A DNA stretch of 64,000 bases from Bacteroidales bacterium UBA5382 (GCA_002409745.1 DHOU01000016.1:24600-88599); one strand, 5' to 3'; numbered from the stretch's first letter, positions 1-9,276 are shown. The notes: generated by a model from the sequence alone, not told the origin. Made by a program: numbers and translations.

Positions 1-235
1 TAAAATACGGCGCTTCACGCCCCAAGGAATACAACTGATGTCGCAAGGAAAGTACATCGCGGAGAGCCTGAAAGATTACCTGCGCCGCCATCCCGAAATG
101 GAAGTCCGCTGCACTAAAAATGCGACGGTCGATTATTATACCACCGAATCGCCTGAAAAGTTCCGGCGCTCGGCCTCCCTGTTTTTACAGGAAGACATTC
201 ACGCACAAAAAGCACTAATGGAATCTAACCGATGA
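1..235 (+). CDS. murI: Glutamate racemase, C-terminal fragment
   Basis: Only the last 77 codons lie in the window; the frame is open from base 2 and ends at a TGA overlapping the next start (ATGA). The visible part (QGKYIAESLKDYLRRHPEM, then CTKNATVDYYTTESPEKF) matches the C-terminal tail that Bacteroidales MurI proteins carry after the racemase domain. The enzyme converts L-glutamate to D-glutamate for peptidoglycan. The catalytic cysteines lie upstream and cannot be inspected. Identification rests on recall of this tail and is fairly secure. Confidence 0.8.
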   Translation, partial: KIRRFTPQGIQLMSQGKYIAESLKDYLRRHPEMEVRCTKNATVDYYTTESPEKFRRSASLFLQEDIHAQKALMESNR

Positions 236-774
236 ATTGGCTCGATTTTACCACCGGCGTATTTTTACTGATTGCCTTGATTAACGGTTACCGCAAGGGA
301 TTGATCAACCAGGCGATCGTATTGGCGACCGTCATCTTGTCGGCTGTTTTCGGAGGGAAAGCGGCGAAGATGCTCCTGCCGGAAGTGACGCGGCTGATCG
401 ACGTGGCGCCCAATGTCGCGCATGTGCTCTCGTACGTGTTCGCCTTTATCGGTATCGCTATCGTCATTTCACTGATCGGCAGGCTGATCGAAAGGTTTAT
501 CGAAGTCATCCATCTGAGTTCCATCAACCGGATGTTGGGTAGCGTGCTCGCCGTCGCCAGCACGATGGTCGTACTGAGCATTTTCTTAAACCTGGTCTTG
601 ATGCTCGATACACAAGAGAATGTCATCAAAAGCAAGACCAAGGAAGAGTCGTTCTTTTTTAATCGTGTGGAAGCGGTAGTACCGGCAATCGTTCCCTATC
701 TCAACAAAGATGTGTGGGAGGAATATATCCCCGAACGATACCGGAAAGAAGTTGAAAAAAAGTATGAAGTATGA
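232..774 (+). CDS. cvpA: CvpA family membrane protein
   Basis: A 180-residue protein with four hydrophobic segments at about residues 4-20, 26-40, 62-84 and 101-125 and a short charged C-terminus, the layout of the CvpA (colicin V production) family. It opens with NWLDFTTGVFLLIALINGYRKG, typical of the family's first helix and following basic turn. Its ATG overlaps the murI stop by four bases, so the two are probably translationally coupled. Members sit in the inner membrane and affect envelope homeostasis; the biochemical role is unsettled. Confidence 0.85.
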   Translation: MNWLDFTTGVFLLIALINGYRKGLINQAIVLATVILSAVFGGKAAKMLLPEVTRLIDVAPNVAHVLSYVFAFIGIAIVISLIGRLIERFIEVIHLSSINRMLGSVLAVASTMVVLSIFLNLVLMLDTQENVIKSKTKEESFFFNRVEAVVPAIVPYLNKDVWEEYIPERYRKEVEKKYEV

Positions 775-792
775 GGGAGGAAGGAGGAACTG

Positions 793-842
793 CTCATCCA
801 TCATCCATCATCCATCATACTTCATACATCATACATCATAAT
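793..842. repeat. Short tandem repeat, intergenic
   Basis: Imperfect copies of a 7-8-base unit (CATCATC, then CATACTT/CATACAT) fill the gap between cvpA and psd. It is one of a series of such fillers at operon junctions in this window. No promoter or terminator is evident in it. Confidence 0.7.
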
Positions 843-851
843 TGATTATAC

Positions 852-1538
852 ATGAGAATTCATCGCGAAGGAAGGAAACAGGTAATAGGGGGATTGGCAG
901 GCATGGCCTTGCTGAATGCCGGGTTATTTTATTTCCTCTCGTCCCTTGTTGTGCCGGTCATAGTCCTGTGCCTGTCATTGTTCGGGGCCTATACGCTCAT
1001 CTCGTTCTACAAGGAGCCGCACAAACCGGCGCCGCCACGCAGGGAGGGATATATCAATTCGCCCAACGACGGCAAGGTAGTGGCTATCGAACGGGTGTTC
1101 GAGAAAGACTTTCTGCAAACCCATTGCATACAGATTTCCGTATATATGACCTTTTTCAACGCCCATTCCAATTGGGTGCCCGTCACGGGAAAGGTAACGC
1201 ACGTGTCTCACCGAGCGGGCAATTATCATCTGGCATACCTTCCCAAGTCGAGTTGCGAGAACGAGCACTCGAACATTGTGATCGTCCCGCCGCAAGGACC
1301 GCCGATCCTCACGCGTCAGATTGCAGGCGCTTTCGCCCGAAGGATTGTCACGTATCTTCACGAGGGACAAGAAGTCATAAGCGGCGAACCGTTAGGGTTC
1401 ATCAAATTCGGCTCGCGCATGGATGTCTTCATCCCCGAGGATAGCGAAGTGCTGGTCAAGATTGGCGATCAGGTGCGGGCGAACAAAACGTACCTGGCAC
1501 GACTAAACAATGCACAATGGACAATTAACAATGGATAA
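852..1538 (+). CDS. psd: Phosphatidylserine decarboxylase proenzyme
   Basis: A 228-residue short-type (archaeal/Bacteroidota) phosphatidylserine decarboxylase, which makes phosphatidylethanolamine at the inner membrane. Two hydrophobic stretches at about 13-30 and 33-52 anchor the N-terminus. The block ISVYMTFFNAHSNWVPVTG (95-113) is the conserved core. GFIKFGSRMDVF contains the Gly187-Ser188 self-cleavage site that creates the pyruvoyl cofactor on the alpha chain. The tail LNNAQWTINNG is encoded by the start of a repeat tract, so the gene seems to have extended into filler DNA. The next gene, pssA, makes its substrate. Confidence 0.93.
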   Translation: MRIHREGRKQVIGGLAGMALLNAGLFYFLSSLVVPVIVLCLSLFGAYTLISFYKEPHKPAPPRREGYINSPNDGKVVAIERVFEKDFLQTHCIQISVYMTFFNAHSNWVPVTGKVTHVSHRAGNYHLAYLPKSSCENEHSNIVIVPPQGPPILTRQIAGAFARRIVTYLHEGQEVISGEPLGFIKFGSRMDVFIPEDSEVLVKIGDQVRANKTYLARLNNAQWTINNG

Positions 1539-1604
1539 TACACAATGCCGGTGACCGATGACTGGAGACTTGTGACTGGAGACCGGAGACCGGAGACCAG
1601 TGAC
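1507..1604. repeat. Short tandem repeats overlapping the psd 3' end
   Basis: Two low-complexity blocks: degenerate copies of ACAATG/ACAATT that run into the psd stop codon, then GGAGACC/GGAGACT heptamers between psd and pssA. The first block encodes the last residues of Psd. The GGAGACT unit is close to the one that forms the large insertion in gldL. Confidence 0.7.
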
Positions 1605-1619
1605 TAAAAACAAACAAAA

Positions 1620-2327
1620 ATGAAACATCTTCCGAACATACTTACCTTGAGCAACTTGTTTTCGGGATGCATCGCTACGGTGATGGCTTTTCAAGGGGAC
1701 TTTAAAGCGGTGGTGATCTGGGTGATCGTGGCGGCGGTATTCGATTTCTTCGACGGCTTTGCCGCACGCTTGCTACACGCGCCCTCGGCGATAGGCAAAG
1801 AACTCGACTCGCTGGCCGATGTCATCAGCTTCGGACTGGCGCCGGCAAGTGCGGTATTCGTATTACTGCGCGACTTTACGCTTTACCCGGCTTTCGTCGC
1901 ACCGCTGGAAACGATCATTCCTTACGCGGCCTTCCTTATTCCGGTGTTTTCGGCCTTGAGGCTGGCTAAATTCAACATCGACGAACGGCAAACAACCGGC
2001 TTTATAGGCCTCCCTACTCCCGCCAACGGACTGTTTTGGATAAGCTATTGCTTCGGCGTACAACCCCTGGCCTACCTGCATCCGTCGCTGTTCTATTCCA
2101 CTATCGGCTTTATCTTGGTGCTCTCGCTCTTGATGGTCGCCGAAATACCCATGTTCTCCCTGAAAGTGAAAAAGCTGCGCTTGAAAGGCAATGAGCGGCA
2201 GGTATTGCTCATTGTCTTGACAATCGCCTTTGTCGCCCTTTGGGGCATTATCGGCATCGCTTGGGGCATGCTGGCCTATATCGCCATCTCCCTGATGACG
2301 CAATCATACAGGCCGGAGAATCGTTAA
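1620..2327 (+). CDS. pssA: CDP-diacylglycerol--serine O-phosphatidyltransferase
   Basis: A 235-residue polytopic CDP-alcohol phosphatidyltransferase. The family signature DG-x2-AR-x8-G-x3-D-x3-D is complete: D45-G46, A49-R50, G59, D63 and D67, which bind the metals and the CDP moiety. Several hydrophobic helices follow. It condenses CDP-diacylglycerol with L-serine to give phosphatidylserine, the substrate of the psd product 80 bp upstream, so the pair makes phosphatidylethanolamine. Confidence 0.93.
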   Translation: MKHLPNILTLSNLFSGCIATVMAFQGDFKAVVIWVIVAAVFDFFDGFAARLLHAPSAIGKELDSLADVISFGLAPASAVFVLLRDFTLYPAFVAPLETIIPYAAFLIPVFSALRLAKFNIDERQTTGFIGLPTPANGLFWISYCFGVQPLAYLHPSLFYSTIGFILVLSLLMVAEIPMFSLKVKKLRLKGNERQVLLIVLTIAFVALWGIIGIAWGMLAYIAISLMTQSYRPENR

Positions 2328-2405
2328 ATAATCAAAAGCATTGATCTGCATTCTATTATTCATTGTATCTTTACTCTCGGATAACTGAAAACTTAAAACA
2401 ACGAT

Positions 2406-2660
2406 ATGGGATTTATACTTAAAATTATCTTATTCTTTATTGTCATCTCCTTTCTTTTCAGGGCTTTTTTCGCATGGGTTTCCCATATTGCCGGCAAAAA
2501 GAGTACGCCTCCGGGCACGCGCCAACAGAGCCGCCCGTCGCCCTCCGAACCCGAAACGCAGGAAGAGCGCATCATCTCTTATCAGAAGAAAAGTTTCGAA
2601 ACCACCGAAGCGGAAGATGTCGACTTCGTAGAAATAAAAGACCGAGACAAAGAACAATAG
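2406..2660 (+). CDS. DUF4834 family small membrane protein
   Basis: An 84-residue protein with one N-terminal membrane helix (about 4-25), a low-complexity linker rich in Pro, Ser and Gln, and an acidic C-terminus (EAEDVDFVEIKDRDKEQ). This matches the small Bacteroidales DUF4834 proteins of unknown function. A TATCTTTA sequence at 2366-2373 resembles the Bacteroidota -7 element and could give it its own transcript separate from pssA. The family name is recalled, not searched. Confidence 0.65.
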   Translation: MGFILKIILFFIVISFLFRAFFAWVSHIAGKKSTPPGTRQQSRPSPSEPETQEERIISYQKKSFETTEAEDVDFVEIKDRDKEQ

Positions 2661-2719
2661 AGCCGAGATGTCGTTGCGGACTTAACCCGCAGTCCCCTGA
2701 TAAAATGACATTACTTCAC

Positions 2720-3436
2720 CTATTCCTTTTTCATCAAATCGGTAAAAAACAGTTCGCGGTATGACTCTCCGATGGCAATTTCATAATCCTCGATAAAGAC
2801 ATCGTTGTTATCGAACGAGTCGATATGCTCCTTATTCACAATAGACGAACGGTTAACGCGCAAAAATACACGTTGAGGTAACAACTCATGAATACCCTTG
2901 ATGTTCAACCGGGTGATCAGCCGCCTGTTTTGCAACTGAATAACGACATAGTCCTTCAATCCTTCGATGAACAGGATTTCGTCAAACCGTACTTTAAAAA
3001 AACGCCGTTCAGACCGGATAAAAATGTGGTGTTCTCCAGTATTTTCCACCGCAGTCCGCTGTTCCTCGGCCATCAGGAGTTGATGGTAGCCGATGGCTTT
3101 ATCCACAGCTTTACGAAAGCGTGTTCCATCAATAGGTTTTACAAGATAATCCACCGCATCCACTTCGTAACTGTCGACGGCATATTCGGAAAAAGCGGTA
3201 GTAAAGATGACCAGAGTCTGACGGGGAATGCTGCGGGCAAACTCCAAGCCGTTGACACCCGACATTTGAATATCCAGAAAGACTAAATCCACCGCATGGT
3301 TTTCCATAAACAGTGAAGCCGATTCGGCGCTGTTGAACTCGCCCGTCAATTCCAATTGAGGAATCCCAATAAGGCTCTTTTTTATTCCGATGCGGGCAAT
3401 AGGCTCATCGTCAACAATAATACACTTCATTTTCAT
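2720..3436 (-). CDS. LytTR-type response regulator
   Basis: A 238-residue regulator: receiver domain (about 1-120) with acidic pocket D9-D10, phospho-acceptor Asp55 in FLDIQMSG and conserved Lys in YLVKPI, then a LytTR DNA-binding domain (about 135-238) containing FFKVRFDEILFIEGLKDYV. LytTR proteins bind short direct repeats as dimers. It overlaps the upstream histidine-kinase gene by 26 bases and belongs with it. The TonB-dependent receptor 2 kb upstream on the same strand is a plausible target, by position only. Confidence 0.92.
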   Translation of the reverse strand: MKMKCIIVDDEPIARIGIKKSLIGIPQLELTGEFNSAESASLFMENHAVDLVFLDIQMSGVNGLEFARSIPRQTLVIFTTAFSEYAVDSYEVDAVDYLVKPIDGTRFRKAVDKAIGYHQLLMAEEQRTAVENTGEHHIFIRSERRFFKVRFDEILFIEGLKDYVVIQLQNRRLITRLNIKGIHELLPQRVFLRVNRSSIVNKEHIDSFDNNDVFIEDYEIAIGESYRELFFTDLMKKE

Positions 3437-4490
3437 CGAGTTTAATCTGTAAATTCACCGTATACACCGTCACTCTATCTTTAATCGTCAAGATGTAACG
3501 TTGAGGAAACAACAATTCGAGGCGGCGTTGTATATTGGCCAATCCCAAGCCACTACTCTCATGAGCCACAGAACAAATCCGCTTGGAATTTTCACAAACA
3601 AAATGCAGACCGCCTTCAATCCAATCGAACGAAAGGTGCACATAGGCTTCCATCCCATCTGTATTATGTTTTACGGCATTTTCCACAAAAGGGATAAAGA
3701 GCAAAGGAGGAATACGGACTTCTTCGGGTAGGCTTTTTTGCTCGACGGTATAGTCAAAATGATCACGCCGTGTTTTTTCCAGCTCCAGAAAATCCGTCAG
3801 AAAGGCGATATCGGAGGCCAACAGCACATGGTCGCGGCCACTGTCTTCAAATTGATAACGCAAAAGGTCGTCAAGGCGGGAAAGGATATGGGAAGACAAG
3901 CTGGGATTTTCTTCCGCCATAATATTTGCGTTGTTCAACATATTGAAAAGGAAATGCGGATTGATTTGGCTTTTCAGATATTGCAATTCCGACTGCAACG
4001 CGGCGGTTTGCAACTCATTTCTCCGATGCCCGTAACGTAACCAATAGCGGAAGAACAAAGCAGCCGAACTCCCAGCAATCAACAGGCCAATGGAAAAGAC
4101 CGACGAAAACAATGTGAGCAAAATCGCCGATATATCGCGTCCTCTTACCGGCCCTTCAGAATCCTCAAACAGCGATTGTATCACGACGGCGATTAAAAGA
4201 ATGACAGCAATTAAGACTATGACCGAAAGGAGATATCTCACCATCTTATTTTTTATGAGAAACCGGGGTGCCAGCCAATATATATTGATATACACCAACA
4301 AATTGATGATAAAATAATACCCTATCCATCCGTAAAACCGCCCGGAAGAGAAATTGACATCTCCGAATCCGTCAATCAAACTACTGAAACTAATCAGAAG
4401 AATCATTCCTTGCAACAACACATGCCGAAGAAGCCGGTTTCGTGGATTCAAGAGGAAATCGCTTATTCTAAACTCATGAGTGTCAATCAT
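3411..4490 (-). CDS. LytS/YehU-like sensor histidine kinase
   Basis: A 359-residue membrane kinase of the His_kinase (PF06580) family. Four hydrophobic segments lie in the first 150 residues, followed by a helical linker and SQINPHFLFNMLNN with phospho-acceptor His179. The ATP-binding half keeps the N box (PFVENAVKHN) and a G box (SGLGLANIQRRLELLFP). It overlaps the response regulator by 26 bases and the upstream degenerate kinase by 8 bases, so the three are translated as a unit. This is the catalytically intact member of the pair. Confidence 0.92.
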   Translation of the reverse strand: MIDTHEFRISDFLLNPRNRLLRHVLLQGMILLISFSSLIDGFGDVNFSSGRFYGWIGYYFIINLLVYINIYWLAPRFLIKNKMVRYLLSVIVLIAVILLIAVVIQSLFEDSEGPVRGRDISAILLTLFSSVFSIGLLIAGSSAALFFRYWLRYGHRRNELQTAALQSELQYLKSQINPHFLFNMLNNANIMAEENPSLSSHILSRLDDLLRYQFEDSGRDHVLLASDIAFLTDFLELEKTRRDHFDYTVEQKSLPEEVRIPPLLFIPFVENAVKHNTDGMEAYVHLSFDWIEGGLHFVCENSKRICSVAHESSGLGLANIQRRLELLFPQRYILTIKDRVTVYTVNLQIKLDENEVYYC

Positions 4491-5538
4491 TATTTTTCAG
4501 TTTAAGAGTGATGGAATCTGTGTCGTAATTCAAGCAGTAGACCTCGGGATAGAGCAATTCGATACGTTGCCTCACCGGTTGCAAAGCGGAAGTGTCGGTG
4601 CTGAAATACGCGTTCTCCAACCGGCAGGTAAACTGCAGGCCATCGCCTGAATGCTCGAAAGATAGATGTATAAACGGATTCTCTCCTATATGGATATGCT
4701 CTACGGCATACCGGACAAAAGGCATGAACAACAAAGGGGGAATCCACATCGGCTGCATGCTTTCCTCCACCTGTACGGAATAATCAAACCGACAGGAACA
4801 GATACGTTCCAATTTCAAATAATCGGATATAAAATTCACTTCGGCTTGCAACAATACTTTCTCCCTTCGGCAATCATATAGTTGATACCTTAACAATTGA
4901 CTGAGCTGAAAGAGTATTACTGAAACCTTGCTGGGATCGTTCTGCACCAGGTCGGAAGTCAGCCTAAGGACGGCCGAAATAAATGCAGGATTAAGTTGTT
5001 CCTTAAATGTCCGTATTTCGGTTTGGACTTTCTGTTTTTCCAATTGCGCCACCTCCTCGCGCTCATTGTTCCATTGTCGTAACAGCGCGGTGGCCGAAAG
5101 CCCGAATAGGCAAATCATATTTGTCAGAAAAAAAGAGAAGAAATCTCCGATACTACCCGGCTTCAAATGACTTAAATAGTATGTGGGGGATAAGCCGAGA
5201 TAGAGAGCGAGTTCCTGTGTAGTCTGCAAAAAGACAAAGATAAAAACCACCCCCGAAAGCAGGAAAATATATTTCGAATACTTTCCCTTGAACAGATAGT
5301 GCGGCAACAGATAATATAAGTTGAGATAGGCCACCGCCAAATAAACCGCGAATATACTCACCACAAAAAAGATCCACAGCGGCAAGGAAATACCGGGATA
5401 GAGTTGATAACAATGCACCTGTCTCCCTAACGCGATAATAGCCAACGCGAATGCCAACAATGCATGACGCCCCACCCTGAACGGCTTACCGAACAGGAAA
5501 CGATACACAAAAGATATTGAAGCAATTTCCGTATTCAT
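4483..5538 (-). CDS. Degenerate LytS-like kinase (pseudokinase)
   Basis: A 351-residue protein with the same plan as its downstream neighbour: four membrane helices, linker, dimerisation helix and ATPase-like domain. Key residues are gone. LNPAFISAVLRLT replaces NPHFLFN, so the phospho-acceptor position is Ala185. PFVRYAVEHI replaces the N-box PFVENAVKHN, and the Gly-rich G box is reduced to TSALQPVRQRIELLYP. The frame is intact, so it is selected as a protein, probably as a non-catalytic dimer partner or sensor for the active kinase. A TACTTTTG sequence at 5620-5627 (minus) is a possible -7 promoter element. Confidence 0.88.
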   Translation of the reverse strand: MNTEIASISFVYRFLFGKPFRVGRHALLAFALAIIALGRQVHCYQLYPGISLPLWIFFVVSIFAVYLAVAYLNLYYLLPHYLFKGKYSKYIFLLSGVVFIFVFLQTTQELALYLGLSPTYYLSHLKPGSIGDFFSFFLTNMICLFGLSATALLRQWNNEREEVAQLEKQKVQTEIRTFKEQLNPAFISAVLRLTSDLVQNDPSKVSVILFQLSQLLRYQLYDCRREKVLLQAEVNFISDYLKLERICSCRFDYSVQVEESMQPMWIPPLLFMPFVRYAVEHIHIGENPFIHLSFEHSGDGLQFTCRLENAYFSTDTSALQPVRQRIELLYPEVYCLNYDTDSITLKLKNND

Positions 5539-5706
5539 TACAATCTTTTATTCTCTTTTTTTGCGTTATCACAAGCTTGAGCCACCATTCCATCGGTTGT
5601 GTCCGCCCTGCCGTTCCTCCAAAAGTACAGTATTTTTCCCATATAATCTTTCTACTATCCTGTAAATTATTCGAGGATTGCGGGTCAATCCCTTTATCCT
5701 CTCATC

Positions 5707-8058
5707 TTAAAATTCTATCTTATAACTGATATTGACCAACGATGTCGCACGCATCTTCGGTTCTATTTGAAGGGTTTTCAGATTATATTCGTGACCGTAA
5801 TACTCCTTACTTTGCGTCAGATTAATTCCTTTCACCGCAAACTCATGTGCCGTTCTTTCCATATTCAATTTATAACTAAACGTATAATGGGCTATGAACA
5901 ATGGTGCAAACTGTTCGGAGTACGCTCTCGATTCGTCGTAATGCATGGTCTTGCCGGGATCACGGAGCGACGCCTCTTCATCCACCGGCGTATAACGGTG
6001 GCCGCCCTGCAACGTCAGCCGGATGTTAGCCCCAAGAATATGTTGCCGCTTACGCCCGAAAATCCATTCTTTGCCAATCAATCCATTCACAATATAGCGG
6101 CGATTAAATTTCGTATCGTGCCACACACCGTTGCCGCCACGGTATTTCGAATCAAACACCGAGCCGGTAATCATGTAATACAATCCACGACTTAAATATT
6201 TTTCAAAAGTGATATCAATACCGTAGTTGCGGCCATTACCTTCGTTTACTAACACATTGTCCACATAAAAAGCGCTCCGGTTCAGAACGGAATACGAACT
6301 GTCGGCAATGACGGGCACATCATACAGATATTGGAAATACGGTTCGATACGCAGGTTCTTGTTCTCCGACAGTTTATAATTATAGGCGAAGGTAAAATGA
6401 TGTGCTTTGGTGAAATCGAGGTTTTTATTGGGCAAGCCGTCGTTTTCGCCTTTCACAAAATAGGCATTCAACCGTTCCATTTGGCTATGCAAACCATAAC
6501 CAAAGGCAAAAGAGGATTTTCGGGAAGCTTGCCACTTAGCCCCCATGCGCGGCTCAATCGTCCAATGCCGGTTAAGCGTAAGCACCTGCGCATTGAGGCC
6601 GAGGGTGACCGTAAAACGATTCGACAGCATAACCGACGAATTGGTATAGGCCGATGCCAAATACGTGTTTCCGTTTGCTTCCGCCACATTAACCATTTGG
6701 GCATTATAATCCGGCGACGCATCAACACGCATATCGTATCTCAAACGGGAAACAGTCAGTCCTGTCTGATTGGTATGCCACGAGGCGAACTTATGATTGA
6801 GCGATGAGGTGAGAATAACATTACCATAGCGCATAAAGGCATCCCGGTAAGGCACGGGGTCGAGCTTCCGGTCATATATGTCAGCATAGGTCTTGAGGTG
6901 CGAATAGGTATATGCGAATGTCGTCTTCCACAGCGTATTCGAGCCGAAGAAATACCGGTATCCGGCTCCCGCCGCCATCGTTTTTTGATTGGCCGACGAC
7001 AAGATACCGTCATCCGCATATTTCCAATCATCTACATCTTCCAGAACCGGCTTCACTTTATCCTTCAACGCCGTTCCCCACAGGGAAAATACTCCGGCTT
7101 TGGAGGTAGGAAAATTCAGTTTGAAGTTTAGATCCTGATAATCGAGTGTTCCGCCGACACTAATTTGAGGAAAGATCTTACCCATCAACCCCGTGGTGGA
7201 ATAGCGGTAATTAACGATATATGACGAGTGGTGTTTGCGGCTGATGGGGCCTTCCGAAGCAAAGTCGATGCCCAATATTCCCAGTTGGAACGTATGTTCG
7301 TATTGCCGGTTGTTTCCGTTGCGGAGTTTCATATCGAAGACACCCGAAAGGGCATTGCCATATTCGGAGGGAAAAGCGCCCGTGAAAAAGTCGGAATTAC
7401 CTAACACATGACTGCTGAGTGAAGATAAAATGCCACCTCCCAATACCGATATATCGGAAAAATGATTCGGATTGGGAACTTCCACATCTTCCAGCCGCCA
7501 TTGCAATAAATGCGGCGCATTGCCGTGAATGGAAATGCCGTTGGTGGTCATCCCGGCTGCTACGCCGGCGAAAGAGCTCACCAACCGGGCAGGGTCATCC
7601 ATACCTCCGGCGTAACGGGCGGCTTCTTCTACGCTCAACATCCGCCCTCCGCTCAACGCCATCTTATTCATCGGTTGCTCCTTGTTGACACTCGGGCGGA
7701 CAACCACTTCCTCCAACTGACGAATATTTTCGTTCATCGAAAAGGAGAGCACGGTTTCTTTCGCCGAGGTAACCAATATCTCATGTAACTCCGTCGGGTC
7801 ATACCCGGTCAGAGAAGCCTTGACGGTATGTCGTCCCAACGGAACTTTTGTCAATTCGAACTGACCATCATCACCGGTCACGCCCCCTATTGACGATAAA
7901 TCGACCAATTGGACAGTGACATAGCCTAGAGGCACCCCCGAAGCACGGTCGGTCACCGTCCCACGGATAGTTTGCGTCAGCGGTTCGTTTTGCGCCGCAA
8001 GGGTCAGCGATAGAAACAAAATTGCAAGCAATAAAAAAAGACTCTTTCTCTTCATCAT
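5707..8058 (-). CDS. TonB-dependent outer-membrane receptor
   Basis: A 783-residue protein with a signal peptide (1-22), a carboxypeptidase-regulatory-like beta-sandwich (about 30-112: TIRGTVTDRASGVPLGYVTV), a plug domain (about 115-230: EEVVVRP, then SISIHGN-like NGISIHGNAPHLLQWRLEDV) and a beta-barrel ending in an aromatic residue (VNISYKIEF), as required for outer-membrane insertion. It is shorter than SusC proteins and has no SusD partner, so substrate is unknown; small siderophore or peptide-type ligands are possible. It is first in a same-strand series with two LytS-like proteins and a LytTR regulator, separated by 168 bp. Confidence 0.9.
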   Translation of the reverse strand: MMKRKSLFLLLAILFLSLTLAAQNEPLTQTIRGTVTDRASGVPLGYVTVQLVDLSSIGGVTGDDGQFELTKVPLGRHTVKASLTGYDPTELHEILVTSAKETVLSFSMNENIRQLEEVVVRPSVNKEQPMNKMALSGGRMLSVEEAARYAGGMDDPARLVSSFAGVAAGMTTNGISIHGNAPHLLQWRLEDVEVPNPNHFSDISVLGGGILSSLSSHVLGNSDFFTGAFPSEYGNALSGVFDMKLRNGNNRQYEHTFQLGILGIDFASEGPISRKHHSSYIVNYRYSTTGLMGKIFPQISVGGTLDYQDLNFKLNFPTSKAGVFSLWGTALKDKVKPVLEDVDDWKYADDGILSSANQKTMAAGAGYRYFFGSNTLWKTTFAYTYSHLKTYADIYDRKLDPVPYRDAFMRYGNVILTSSLNHKFASWHTNQTGLTVSRLRYDMRVDASPDYNAQMVNVAEANGNTYLASAYTNSSVMLSNRFTVTLGLNAQVLTLNRHWTIEPRMGAKWQASRKSSFAFGYGLHSQMERLNAYFVKGENDGLPNKNLDFTKAHHFTFAYNYKLSENKNLRIEPYFQYLYDVPVIADSSYSVLNRSAFYVDNVLVNEGNGRNYGIDITFEKYLSRGLYYMITGSVFDSKYRGGNGVWHDTKFNRRYIVNGLIGKEWIFGRKRQHILGANIRLTLQGGHRYTPVDEEASLRDPGKTMHYDESRAYSEQFAPLFIAHYTFSYKLNMERTAHEFAVKGINLTQSKEYYGHEYNLKTLQIEPKMRATSLVNISYKIEF

Positions 8059-8190
8059 TTCATTCTTTGTTGATTATTCATGGCCTAAAAGTATAAAGAT
8101 TGATACTATGATCCTTTAAAATGAGACCAACCGGGCAATTTTGTAGACGGAAAGACAATTTTTCGGCCGTTTGTCAGTTACTATATAGAA

Positions 8191-8223
8191 AGCGAGGGCA
8201 TCGCCCGGAGCGAAACCCTCGCT
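8191..8223 (+). promoter_or_regulatory. Leader hairpin before the type IX secretion operon
   Basis: AGCGAGGG pairs with CCCTCGCT across a 17-base loop, and flanking CTATA/TATAG bases could extend the stem. The hairpin ends 9 bases before the porP-like start codon, where it would sit against an initiating ribosome. No U-tract follows, so it is not a standard terminator. A role in translation or mRNA stability is inference. Confidence 0.45.
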
Positions 8224-8232
8224 ATAGAAAAA

Positions 8233-9216
8233 ATGATGCAAAGATTCAAACCGCTATTCATAACTGCCTTCATTCTGCTGCACGCCGCCGCGGCTATAGC
8301 CCAATGGGATGCGCCGCTCTCGCAATACTGGGCGGCAAAGATCTATTACAATCCGGCATTCGCGGGCGAAACGGCGAAAGGCAGAGCTTCCGCCTTTTAT
8401 CGCTATGAATGGAGCGGAATAGAAAATGCACCGAAGAAGATCATCGTAACAGCCGATATGCCGCTTTCGTTCCTCAACCGAAAGCTCGGTGTCGGCATGG
8501 TGTCGGCAACCGAAAATTTAGGTGACCTGCGCAACGCGATGTTGGCCGTGCAATACGCCTATACACACAAGACGAGCGCCGGCGAATGGAATATCGGCGT
8601 GCGGGCGGGCGTATACGACTTGAAGTACGATGCGGGAAGCATTCGCCTCCTGGCGGACACGATCGCCGGAAACGGCAAACCGGCCTTGGAGGCGAATACG
8701 GCAGCGGAAAAAATCTTCGACCTGCATGCCGGCATTTCCTATACGGGCAGGCGCTTCTTCGCGGGATTGTCGGTGATGCATCTCAACCGCCCGGCATTTT
8801 ACGCTTCGCCCGACTCACTGTCGTCAGCCGGCGTTACAGGCGATTCGGCGCGCGCGGTGATTCCCCGCACATTTAATTTGATGGCCGGATACAATATAAT
8901 CCTGCCGAATCCGTTATACGAATTACAACCGATGGTGTGGGTTCTTGCCGGCTTGGACGAAACGCAGGTACAGGCAACCCTGCGCGCCGTGTATAAGAAA
9001 AAGTTATCGGCGGGCGCTTCGTGGCGGTCCCGCAACGGATACGCGTTCTTCGCCGGAGCTGTGATAAAGGATATTGAAATGGGCTACGCTTACGAATGGC
9101 ATACCGCCGGCATCGGGCGTGAAAGCCAAGGCTCTCACGAAATCGGCATCCGCTACCGCTTCGACGTCAACGCGAAGGAACAGCGGCCGGCGCAAAAAAG
9201 CATCCGGATATTATAA
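8233..9216 (+). CDS. PorP/SprF-family type IX secretion membrane protein
   Basis: A 327-residue outer-membrane beta-barrel with a signal peptide (about 1-23, ending AAAIAQ) and the PorP/SprF opening WDAPLSQYWAAKIYYNPAFAG. The end GSHEIGIRYRFD is typical of the family. Such proteins assist type IX secretion or anchor PorE-like adaptors. It is directly upstream of gldK, as in Porphyromonas gingivalis where porP precedes porKLMN. Two adjacent ATGs (8233, 8236) are possible starts. The gap to gldK is filled by an 8-bp tandem repeat. Confidence 0.9.
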   Translation: MMQRFKPLFITAFILLHAAAAIAQWDAPLSQYWAAKIYYNPAFAGETAKGRASAFYRYEWSGIENAPKKIIVTADMPLSFLNRKLGVGMVSATENLGDLRNAMLAVQYAYTHKTSAGEWNIGVRAGVYDLKYDAGSIRLLADTIAGNGKPALEANTAAEKIFDLHAGISYTGRRFFAGLSVMHLNRPAFYASPDSLSSAGVTGDSARAVIPRTFNLMAGYNIILPNPLYELQPMVWVLAGLDETQVQATLRAVYKKKLSAGASWRSRNGYAFFAGAVIKDIEMGYAYEWHTAGIGRESQGSHEIGIRYRFDVNAKEQRPAQKSIRIL

Positions 9217-9276
9217 TTCGCTAATATGCTAATTCGCTAATTCGCTAATTCGCTAATTCGCTAATTCGCTAATTAA
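9215..9276. repeat. 8-bp tandem repeat between porP-like gene and gldK
   Basis: About seven copies of AATTCGCT, one degenerate, occupy nearly all the space between the two genes and end about 10 bases before the gldK ATG. Copy number probably changes by replication slippage and would alter the spacing upstream of gldK. Confidence 0.85.
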
